A DNA stretch of 64,000 nucleotides. Source: Bryobacteraceae bacterium (GTDB lineage: Bacteria > Acidobacteriota > Terriglobia > Bryobacterales > Bryobacteraceae). Under the pieces are notes generated by a model, which was given only the letters and a program-made list of their open reading frames with translations, was not told the origin of the DNA and searched no databases. How positions within the stretch are numbered: the first letter of the stretch is position 1; every line of letters begins with the position of its first letter. The translations under genes and the position numbers were made by a program. The DNA is taken from assembly GCA_041394945.1 (NCBI GenBank), contig JAWKHH010000002.1, positions 1,496,501-1,560,500 of the forward strand, written 5' to 3'. Positions 8,727-16,367 of the stretch are shown piece after piece.

Positions 8727-9291
8727 GAGCGAAATGTTCGGATCGCGGATTGTTTGGTTCGTTCCCCTGTTTTTGCTTGCGCTCCCGGGGGTGGCCGACG
8801 TGAGCGGCTGCGCCTGCGATCCGGCGCGCTCCGATACCATGTCGGCGCGCGAATGCGGCCTCTGCCGCGAAGCCGAGAAGCAGCCCACCGGCCAGGAAAT
8901 CTTCTACTTGAAGGACATCAACCCTCGCAAGCCGAACCGCTGGCTGGCGCTGCCCCGGACGCACGGGGCGGTGGGACATCCGCTCTACGAACTCCCCCCA
9001 AGGCTGCAGGCCGCCCTCTGGAAGGCCGCCATTGCCAAGGGCGAGGAACTGTGGGGCAAGGATGGATGGGGACTCGCCTACAACGGCGAGAAAAATCGAA
9101 CCCAATGCCACGGACACATCCACATCGGGAAGCTCCTGAACGGCTTGGCGCCAGGCAAATACTACGACGTCACGCGCGTCGAGCAGATCCAAGTGCCCGC
9201 CGACGGAACCGGCCTCTGGATCCACCCGGTGGGCAACAAGATCCGCGTTCACTACGGCGAGGGGATCACTGAAACGGCGCTCCTGCGATAA
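8725..9291 (+). CDS. Exported HIT-like hydrolase, possible lipoprotein
   Basis: 188 residues from the ATG at 8725, or 185 from 8734. A hydrophobic N-terminus (IVWFVPLFLLALPGVADVSG) ends in VSGC, which matches a lipobox, so the mature protein may be anchored at Cys. The C-terminal half has HGHIHIG, the His triad of the histidine-triad (HIT) superfamily, preceded by a LPRTHGAVGHP loop. The closest idea is a secreted HIT or CDP-diacylglycerol-hydrolase-like phosphohydrolase; the substrate is unknown. An in-frame CxxC (CGLC) near residue 47 is unusual. The TATAAT box favours the second ATG. Confidence 0.62.
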   Translation: MSEMFGSRIVWFVPLFLLALPGVADVSGCACDPARSDTMSARECGLCREAEKQPTGQEIFYLKDINPRKPNRWLALPRTHGAVGHPLYELPPRLQAALWKAAIAKGEELWGKDGWGLAYNGEKNRTQCHGHIHIGKLLNGLAPGKYYDVTRVEQIQVPADGTGLWIHPVGNKIRVHYGEGITETALLR

Positions 9292-9308
9292 TAGGAAGAC
9301 ACATCTCA

Positions 9309-10847
9309 ATGAGCCTGGTCGATATTTCCCTCCCGCCAGCGGCCGACACTGCTGTTATTCTCTTGAGTCCGCAAGACAACATCGCCGTGGCGCGCGTGCC
9401 GCTCCCGGCAGGCCAACACGTCTCTGTGGACGGTGTGGAGGTGACGCTTTCCTCCGCCGTTCCGATGGGCCACAAGGTGGCGCTGCGAAGGATCGAACCC
9501 GGCGGCAGCGTCGTGCGCTATGGCCAGGTGATGGGCCGCGCGAGCAAGGCGATCGAGCCGGGCGACTGGGTTCACACGCACAACGTCGCATACGAGGAAC
9601 TCACGTTCGAATACGAGTTCCCCACCGGCGACTTGCCGTTGCCCCGAACGCCGCCGGACGCGCCCACCTTCATGGGCTACCTTCGCGCCGACGGCCGCGT
9701 CGGCACGCGCAACTACATCGCCATCGTCGCCGCGTCGAACTGCGCCGCGCACACCTCCGAGTTGATCGCGGCCAGCTACCGGGACTTGACGCTTCCCGAC
9801 GGCGTCGACGGCATCGTCGCCTTTCCGCACGGCGACGGGTGCGGCATGTCGATCGGTCCCGACAGCGTCCAGTTGCAGCGCACGCTCAGCGGCGTGCTCG
9901 ACCATCCGAACATCTCCGCGGCCATCATCCTTGGCCTGGGATGCGAGGTCAACCAGATTGACCACTACCTCGGGCCCGGGGCGCCCCACGCGGACCGCCT
10001 CCATGGCATGACCTTGCAATCCACCGGCGGCACCAGCGCCACCGTAGACGAAGGCCGCCGTGTTATCCAGCGCATGATCGACCAGGCGGCGGCTGAAAAG
10101 CGCACACCGGCCCCGGCCTCGAAGATCGTGCTCGGCCTGAACTGCGGCGGCTCCGATTCCTTCTCCGGCATCACCGCCAACCCCGCGCTCGGCTGGTGTT
10201 CGGACCGCCTTGCCGAAATCGGAGGCACGCCCGTTCTGGCCGAAACCACCGAGATCTTCGGCGCCGAGCACCTGCTGGTGAAACGCGCCCGGAACCGGGC
10301 CGTCGCCGAGCGGCTCCTGTCGTTCGTCAGCGGCTACAAGCAGTACCTGAACCGCTTCGGCGGCAGTTTCAACGACAACCCGTCGCCGGGCAACAAAGAA
10401 GGCGGGCTGACGAACATTCTGGAGAAATCGCTGGGGGCGGTGGCCAAGGCGGGACGGTCCACCATGACCGGCGCCGTCGACTACGCCGAGCGCATCGCAA
10501 GCCCCGGATTCGTCTTCATGAACACGCCCGGCTACGACCCCGCTTCGCTCAGTGGGCTCGCTGCCGGCGGCTGCAACCTGATCGTGTTCACCACCGGGCG
10601 CGGCTCGGCGATCGGGTTCCCCAGCGTTCCGGTGATCAAGGTCGCGTCGAACTCGCAAACCTATCGCCGCATGCAGGACAACATGGATATCAACGCGGGA
10701 CGCATCGCCGACGGCGAGGCCAGCGTCCGGCAGGTCGGCGACGAGATCTTCGATCTGATGCTGCGCGTCGCCTCGGGCGAGCGCACTTGCGCCGAGCGGC
10801 TCGGCCACCAGGAGTTCGTACCGTGGAAGATCGGCCCGGTAATGTAG
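9309..10847 (+). CDS. uxaA: Altronate/galactarate dehydratase family protein
   Basis: A 512-residue UxaA/GarD-family dehydratase. An N-terminal SAF-like domain (about residues 1-95, with VHTHNVAYEE at its end) is followed by the catalytic C-terminal part. That part shows GYLRADGRVGTRNYIA, FPHGDGCGM, GLGCEVNQI, GLNCGGSDSFSGITANPALG and FTTGRGSAIGFP. These enzymes dehydrate altronate or galactarate to 2-keto-3-deoxy acids using Fe2+. The substrate (altronate or galactarate) cannot be fixed from motifs, but uxuA at the window start points to hexuronate use. The stop is 8 nt before the thioredoxin-like gene, so co-transcription is possible. Confidence 0.88.
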   Translation: MSLVDISLPPAADTAVILLSPQDNIAVARVPLPAGQHVSVDGVEVTLSSAVPMGHKVALRRIEPGGSVVRYGQVMGRASKAIEPGDWVHTHNVAYEELTFEYEFPTGDLPLPRTPPDAPTFMGYLRADGRVGTRNYIAIVAASNCAAHTSELIAASYRDLTLPDGVDGIVAFPHGDGCGMSIGPDSVQLQRTLSGVLDHPNISAAIILGLGCEVNQIDHYLGPGAPHADRLHGMTLQSTGGTSATVDEGRRVIQRMIDQAAAEKRTPAPASKIVLGLNCGGSDSFSGITANPALGWCSDRLAEIGGTPVLAETTEIFGAEHLLVKRARNRAVAERLLSFVSGYKQYLNRFGGSFNDNPSPGNKEGGLTNILEKSLGAVAKAGRSTMTGAVDYAERIASPGFVFMNTPGYDPASLSGLAAGGCNLIVFTTGRGSAIGFPSVPVIKVASNSQTYRRMQDNMDINAGRIADGEASVRQVGDEIFDLMLRVASGERTCAERLGHQEFVPWKIGPVM

Positions 10848-10855
10848 GAGTATCC

Positions 10856-11809
10856 ATGCGCCTCGGAATTGCATCCGCTCTCATCGCCGCCGTGGCCTGC
10901 GCGCAGCATGCCCAACCGGCGCCCAAGAAGTCCGCGCTCGATAAAGCGACGCTCGAAGCCTACGTTCGCCACCTGGTGCTGTACCCGCCGCAGGTGAAAG
11001 TGACGGCGAGCGAACCGAAGCCCTCGGACGTGCCCGGCTTTTTTGAAGTGACGGTGAAGGCCGAAGCCGGCGCGGCCAGCGAGGAGCGCTCCTTTCTGGT
11101 TTCGAAGGATGGCCAGAAGATTCTCCAGGCGTCTGTGTACGATGTCAACCAGAACCCGTTCCAACGGGAGCTCTCGCTCCTCAAGACCGAAAACGAGCCC
11201 TCCATCGGCACGCCCGGCGCGCCCGTCGTGATCGCGCTCTTCAGCGATTTCCAGTGCTCCTACTGCAAACAGGAAGCCGAGGCGCTCCGGAAGAACCTGC
11301 TCAAGGAGTTCCCGACGCAGGTGCGGGTTTACTTCAAGCATTTCCCGTTGACGCAGATCCATCCATGGTCGGAGATAGCGGCGCATACGGGCTACTGCGT
11401 CGCCGAGCAAAAGGCCGCGGCTTTCTGGGAATACCACGACTGGGCGTTTGAGAAGCAGGGCGAAATCACGCTGGAAAACTTCGCCGCCAGGTTCGGCGAG
11501 TTCGCCAATGCCAAAGGGCTCGACGCGGCGAAGGCGCTCGAATGCGCATCGGGGCCCGCGGCGCGCCGAAAAGTGGCGCTTTCGCTTGCCGAGGGCAAGG
11601 AGCTAGGTGTAAACTCCACGCCCACCATGTTCGTGAACGGCCGCAAGATTGGCGGCTACGTTCCCTGGGAAAATCTCAAGCAAATCGTGCAGTTCGAAGC
11701 CGACTACCAGGCGAGCGAGCAGAACGCCGGCGAGTCCTGCTGCGCGCTGCCGAGCCCAAGCCTGCTAACCCAGCCGGCCGCGGGCTCGTCCAGTAAACCA
11801 GCGAAGTAA
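10856..11809 (+). CDS. Exported DsbA-like thioredoxin-fold protein
   Basis: A 317-residue protein with a short signal peptide (LGIASALIAAVACAQ). An N-terminal region of about 100 residues is of unknown fold. A DsbA-type domain then begins near residue 115 with the active site CSYC in FSDFQCSYCKQEAEAL and the cis-Pro loop NSTPTMFVNG. Such proteins form or isomerise disulfides, or use them as peroxidase-type redox centres, in the periplasm. A Cys pair (ESCCALP) near the C-terminus is extra. The start at 10856 follows GTAGGAG at 10845-10850. An M28 peptidase gene follows after 7 nt. Confidence 0.82.
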   Translation: MRLGIASALIAAVACAQHAQPAPKKSALDKATLEAYVRHLVLYPPQVKVTASEPKPSDVPGFFEVTVKAEAGAASEERSFLVSKDGQKILQASVYDVNQNPFQRELSLLKTENEPSIGTPGAPVVIALFSDFQCSYCKQEAEALRKNLLKEFPTQVRVYFKHFPLTQIHPWSEIAAHTGYCVAEQKAAAFWEYHDWAFEKQGEITLENFAARFGEFANAKGLDAAKALECASGPAARRKVALSLAEGKELGVNSTPTMFVNGRKIGGYVPWENLKQIVQFEADYQASEQNAGESCCALPSPSLLTQPAAGSSSKPAK

Positions 11810-11816
11810 CGCAAAC

Positions 11817-13655
11817 ATGAGATCCAATCGTTTCCTGCTGTTCGCGGCCGTTATCGCGGCCACCGCCGCCGAAGTCCGCGCGCCGCACCTTGCCCCCGAG
11901 GCTTATCGGGAGCATGTCAAGGTGCTCGCTTCTCCCGAGATGCGGGGCCGCGGATCAGGAATGCCGGAGCTCGAGAAGGCAGCCTCCTACATCGCCCGGC
12001 AATTCGAACAGTCGGGGCTTCGCGTGGCGGCCGAAGAGCCCAAGAAGTACATGCAGGCTTTCGAGGTCACCACGAATCCGCGGCTCGGAAAGTCGAACGA
12101 GTTGAGCTGGCAGGTCGCTGGCAAGCACGGAAAGGCGAACGGCCTCAAGGATTTCACGCCGTTCAATTTTTCGAACAGCGGCAAGTTCGAAGGTGCAGTG
12201 GTGTTCGCCGGCTACGGCATCACCGCGCACGAGTACGGTTACGACGACTATGCCGGTATCGACGTGAAGGACAAGTTCGTGCTGGTCCTCCGCCACGAGC
12301 CGGGCGAGTTCGACGATAAGTCCGTCTTCGCGGGCAAGATATACACAGAGCACGCGCAGTTCTCGTCGAAGGCGACGAACGCGAAGATGCACGGCGCGCG
12401 CGGCGTATTGCTGGTGAACGACATCGCGAACCACGCCGCCGACGGCGATGAACTGGAGCCGTTTTCGAAGACTGTCGGGCCCGGCCAGGCGGGGATACCG
12501 TTCGTGCAGATCAAGGCGTCGATCGCCGATGAACTGCTGGCCCCGTCCGGCAAGGACCTGCGCACCCTCGACACGGCGATCGACGAAGCCGGGAGGCCGG
12601 AGAGCTTCGCGCTCCCCGATACGGTCCGGGTGGCCCTGCGCGTGGATATGAAACGGGAAACAAAGACCGTGCACAACGTTTCGGCGTATCTGCCCGGCGA
12701 GACGGACGAATACGTGGTGGTGGGTGCGCACTACGATCATCTCGGCCTCGGCGAGCAGTTCTCCATGGCGCCCTCGGAAGCGGGAAAGATACACCCCGGC
12801 GCCGACGACAACGCTTCCGGCACGGCCGGCGTGATCGAACTGGCCAAATACTTCGCCGCGAAAGGACGCCAGAAGCGTGGCATCCTCTTCCTGGCTTTCG
12901 CCGGTGAAGAGTTGGGGCTCCTCGGCTCGGCCCATTGGGTGAACCATCCCGAATTGCCGATCGACAAAGCGGTGGCGATGATCAACATGGATATGATCGG
13001 CCGTATCCGCGACGGCAAGGTGTATGTCGGCGGCCTGGGCACGGGGTCCAACTTCGAGGCGTTGATGAATGACGCCGCGAAGACCACGACGTTGAAGCTC
13101 GAGTTTTCCGATCGGACCGGGTACGGGTCTTCCGACCACACTTCGTTCACCACCAAGCAGGTGCCGGTGCTGTTCTTCTTCTCCGGGCTGCACGCCGATT
13201 ATCACAAACCCTCCGACACCTGGGACAAGATCGAAGCCGGACCGGCCGTGAACCTGCTCGAGACGGTGGCCGGAGTGGTGACGCGGTTGGCCAACGACCC
13301 AGGCCGGCCGGAATTCGTGAAGGTAGCTGAGCCGGCGCGGCCGGTGAGCGCGAGCGATCCGCACTCGGGCAGCGCTCCGGGGCGTGGGTACGGTCCCTAC
13401 TTCGGGTCCATCCCGGATATGGCCGAACGCACCGACGGGGTCCTGTTCGCCGATGTCCGCGAAGGTTCGCCGGCCGCCAAGGCGGGCCTGAAGGCCGGCG
13501 ACCGGATGGTGGAGTTCGACGCGAAACCCATTCAGAATCTGTATGATTTCACGTATGCGTTGCGGGGTAAGAAGCCCGGCGACGCGGTGAAGGTAAAGGC
13601 GATCCGGGACGGCAAGCCCATGGAAGTAGACGTCGTACTGGAACAGCGGCGCTAA
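11817..13655 (+). CDS. Exported M28 aminopeptidase with PA and PDZ domains
   Basis: A 612-residue zinc peptidase with an N-terminal signal peptide (FLLFAAVIAATAAEVRA). After a PA-like insert comes the M28 core: HYDHLG (first Zn ligand), HPGADDNASG (bridging Asp), FAGEELGLLGSAHW (catalytic Glu and ligand), MINMDMIGR and DYHKPSDTWD (last His). A C-terminal PDZ domain near residues 515-610 contains DVREGSPAAKAGLKAGDRMV. It should act as a periplasmic aminopeptidase, possibly in peptide scavenging. Downstream of the DsbA-like gene and likely in the same operon. Confidence 0.9.
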   Translation: MRSNRFLLFAAVIAATAAEVRAPHLAPEAYREHVKVLASPEMRGRGSGMPELEKAASYIARQFEQSGLRVAAEEPKKYMQAFEVTTNPRLGKSNELSWQVAGKHGKANGLKDFTPFNFSNSGKFEGAVVFAGYGITAHEYGYDDYAGIDVKDKFVLVLRHEPGEFDDKSVFAGKIYTEHAQFSSKATNAKMHGARGVLLVNDIANHAADGDELEPFSKTVGPGQAGIPFVQIKASIADELLAPSGKDLRTLDTAIDEAGRPESFALPDTVRVALRVDMKRETKTVHNVSAYLPGETDEYVVVGAHYDHLGLGEQFSMAPSEAGKIHPGADDNASGTAGVIELAKYFAAKGRQKRGILFLAFAGEELGLLGSAHWVNHPELPIDKAVAMINMDMIGRIRDGKVYVGGLGTGSNFEALMNDAAKTTTLKLEFSDRTGYGSSDHTSFTTKQVPVLFFFSGLHADYHKPSDTWDKIEAGPAVNLLETVAGVVTRLANDPGRPEFVKVAEPARPVSASDPHSGSAPGRGYGPYFGSIPDMAERTDGVLFADVREGSPAAKAGLKAGDRMVEFDAKPIQNLYDFTYALRGKKPGDAVKVKAIRDGKPMEVDVVLEQRR

Positions 13656-13692
13656 TGCGCGGTCCGAGATCAACCGATAAGCTGGGGGAGTA

Positions 13693-14319
13693 ATGGCAAT
13701 TCAGCAGACCAACGGAGCGGCGACAGGGAAGATGTGGACTCTGCCGCCGTTGATTCTCCACCCGTTTTCCGACGCCGCGGGCCCGGGCCGTCTCGTCGAG
13801 AGTTCCCGCGCCAGCCTGATGCTGCAGGGGCTTCTCCCGAGCGGCGAACTGACGCAGGACGAACTCGAACGGCGCCTTCTGGACGGCCGTTATTGCGAAC
13901 TGCGCATGCTGTTCTACGTGGGCCGCGACCTGATCCGCTGGATCGAGCAGTGCATGGAATACGTCGACATGAGCACGGAGTTGAAGGGCATGGGCTACAA
14001 GTTCCAGACCTTCGCCGCGTTCCTGGTTGAGAATCCGCCGTCGCGCGTGGTGGCCAAGTTGAAGCAGTGGGGCGTAGCTGATTACAAAGCCATCTTCCAG
14101 CGCGCCATCGGCCTGAACTGTATCCTGGCGGAAGCGCCGGAGCGGCACATGCTGGCCACGGAGTTTGTCCGGAACTATTACCGCTATGCCGACCACATGT
14201 ATCTGTGCCGGCAGCACTCGACGACGTATCCGGACCTTCCGGCCGCCGAGTTCGACTTCGACCTGTTCGCCTCGGGCGAGTATGCGCGGATCCTCGAACG
14301 CGAGTGGAATAGCGAATAG
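13693..14319 (+). CDS. Conserved-looking protein of unknown function
   Basis: A 208-residue soluble protein with no motif I recognise. It is rich in Leu, Arg and aromatic residues and reads as all-alpha: an LTQDELERRLLDG helix, then FYVGRDLIRWIEQCMEYVDM, then YRYADHMYLCRQH. There is no signal peptide or membrane segment. GGGGGAG at 13684-13690 is a good ribosome site for the ATG at 13693. Codon use matches its neighbours, and the frame is much longer than chance, so it is a real gene. It is convergent with the cytochrome gene. Confidence 0.7.
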   Translation: MAIQQTNGAATGKMWTLPPLILHPFSDAAGPGRLVESSRASLMLQGLLPSGELTQDELERRLLDGRYCELRMLFYVGRDLIRWIEQCMEYVDMSTELKGMGYKFQTFAAFLVENPPSRVVAKLKQWGVADYKAIFQRAIGLNCILAEAPERHMLATEFVRNYYRYADHMYLCRQHSTTYPDLPAAEFDFDLFASGEYARILEREWNSE

Positions 14320-14362
14320 TTACGACGAGATCCGCGAAGTAGTCGTCCACCCGGTGACGCGT

Positions 14363-16351
14363 TCACTGGTTGAGGGCGCGCAGGAGTCCCCGGGCCTGAT
14401 CGGCAATCGCCTGGTCCTTCGCCGCAGCCGCCTTGGCTGCCTCTATCCGCGCGCGGCCCAGGTCACCCAATTCCGCCGACAACATCGCCACCAATAGCCG
14501 CGCGTCCGCTCTCGACGGTTCGAGCTCGGATGCCCGCGTAGCCTCATCGAGCGCCTCGCCCTTCCTCCCCGCCTGCGCCAGGGTTACCGCGTATCCGTAT
14601 CGGGCGGCGGCGTTGCGCGGCTCGGCGCGGACGGCTCCGGCGAACGCGTTCATCGCCTCTCCAGACTGGCCCGCGGCGTTCAGCGCCATACCCAGCGCCA
14701 CTAGGATCTCCGGCGAATCGAGATCGGCTGCCGCCGCTTCCCTCAGCATTTTCAGCGACTCCGCCGAGCGCCCCTGCCGCTCGTAGTTCGCTGCGAGGTC
14801 ATGCATCGTCCGCGCGCTGCCGGGCGAGAGGCGTAGCGCTCGTTCCAGCAATTCCGCTCCTCGGGCGGCGTCACCGTTCGCCGAAAGGTACGCTCCATAA
14901 CTGCGCAGCGCCGCGACGTGATTCGGGTCGAGCCGTAGCGCCTCCTCGGCTGCTCGCGCCACGCCGGCCGTGCGCCCTGCCTTTCCATATGCTTCCGCCA
15001 AATCGTAGTAGCAATCGGCGCCGCAATCCTTGCCGATCGCGTTTTCGAGCGCCGCGATCCCGGGGCCGAGATTCGCACCCGCGCGCACCTGCGCCAACGC
15101 AACCGAAAGGACGTCGGGCCGCGGTGGATAGTATGGAACCACCTCGCCCCGATAGGCCCGCGTGTCGCGCTCGGCCCTCCTCGCCGTGAGATTTCCGGGC
15201 GGAGGCCGCCGCACTATCCGGTGATCGTTCATCACTACCTCCACCACATCCTCGGTCCGCCGTTTCGGCATATGACACGAGACACACTCGCTTGCCTTGG
15301 CGTGCATGGCGCCAGCCGGCGAGTGGTGGCACTGCCGGCACGCCGCGCTCGTCTCCGCCACCGCCTCTGCCCCGCGCTTCACCGCATGTGGATCGTGACA
15401 GGTGACGCAATCCATCTCGCTCTTCTGGAAACAAGCCGACTTCCTCAACTGGTAGGCCGCATGGGCGATCTCGAACTTGTCGTCGTAGCCGGATCCGGGC
15501 GCATGATCGAAGTGGGTGACGAAGCCGCCCAGCGGCTCGTTGGCGCCGTAGCTGAACACGCCGCGGCCCTCGCGCACCACGGCGTGCGGCAGCGAACGGC
15601 TGGTGGATTGGAGATGGCACTGCATGCAGATCTCCATCCGCCGGTCCCTCCCCAGCCGCTTCGGATTCACTACACCCGCGCGGATCTTCTCCACCGGCGC
15701 GCCCGAGGATGCCGCCTCCACGTGCGCGGCCGCGGATCCGTGGCAGCGCTGGCAATCGATACCGGACGGCAGGTCGGCCGGGTAGACCGGGTCGGCGAAG
15801 AAGGAGTCGCTGCGCCCGGCCATGTTCGGATAGGCGTTGTGGCAGAAGAAGCAGTCGTAGGAGATACGCCGGCGGAACTCTTCGTGATCGGGACGATCGT
15901 AGTTTGGGTTCATCGCCCAGTAGCCGCCCTCGACGTACCAGGCGACGGGAAGTTCGATCAACTCATCGCGGGCGTTGCGATGGACGAAGGTCTGCGCGGC
16001 GTGGCCGGAGCCGAGGATGTAGTCGATGCGCTTCTCGACGACGTTTCGCTCGGGGCCACCCGGCGGGCCCTCCTGACGGCGCATGTAGGCGGTGCCGTCG
16101 CGAAGGGTCATCGTGTACGTACGGTCCGAGGCTTTGTGATAGAAGACGTTGGTGCGGTCGAACGTGGCTTTGGTTCGTTCCCTCGAAAACGGCGCGAACG
16201 CCCGGCCCATGCCGGTGCGCGCGTACGACTTCGCGATCTCAGCGTGGCACCCGTTGCAGGACTTGGCCGGAGCCCACGCCGCGGGTTTCGGCGACGGGCG
16301 GGAGCACGATGCCGCCAGCGCCAGCGCGATGGCAGCGGCCGGACGAATCAC
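14363..16351 (-). CDS. Heptaheme cytochrome c lipoprotein fused to TPR repeats
   Basis: A 662-residue exported protein. A signal peptide ends in LALAASC, a lipobox with Cys16. The first ~370 residues hold seven CxxCH haem-binding motifs (CNGCH, CFFCH, CQRCH, CMQCH, CVTCH, CRQCH, CVSCH), spaced like the cytochrome c554/nitrite-reductase-type multihaem proteins. Residues from about 430 on are tetratricopeptide repeats (for example AYGKAGRTAGVARAAEEALR, then LDPNHVAALRSYGAYL). The fusion suggests an outer-surface or periplasmic electron carrier that docks a partner protein. It starts 16 nt after the ADOP permease stop, so it may share that operon. Confidence 0.85.
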   Translation of the reverse strand: MIRPAAAIALALAASCSRPSPKPAAWAPAKSCNGCHAEIAKSYARTGMGRAFAPFSRERTKATFDRTNVFYHKASDRTYTMTLRDGTAYMRRQEGPPGGPERNVVEKRIDYILGSGHAAQTFVHRNARDELIELPVAWYVEGGYWAMNPNYDRPDHEEFRRRISYDCFFCHNAYPNMAGRSDSFFADPVYPADLPSGIDCQRCHGSAAAHVEAASSGAPVEKIRAGVVNPKRLGRDRRMEICMQCHLQSTSRSLPHAVVREGRGVFSYGANEPLGGFVTHFDHAPGSGYDDKFEIAHAAYQLRKSACFQKSEMDCVTCHDPHAVKRGAEAVAETSAACRQCHHSPAGAMHAKASECVSCHMPKRRTEDVVEVVMNDHRIVRRPPPGNLTARRAERDTRAYRGEVVPYYPPRPDVLSVALAQVRAGANLGPGIAALENAIGKDCGADCYYDLAEAYGKAGRTAGVARAAEEALRLDPNHVAALRSYGAYLSANGDAARGAELLERALRLSPGSARTMHDLAANYERQGRSAESLKMLREAAAADLDSPEILVALGMALNAAGQSGEAMNAFAGAVRAEPRNAAARYGYAVTLAQAGRKGEALDEATRASELEPSRADARLLVAMLSAELGDLGRARIEAAKAAAAKDQAIADQARGLLRALNQ

Positions 16352-16367
16352 CCCACCAGTCTAACCG

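Noticed and set aside
9306..10874. Minus-strand open frame of 522 codons
   Set aside because: It mirrors the altronate dehydratase gene and reads as low-complexity; a shadow frame.
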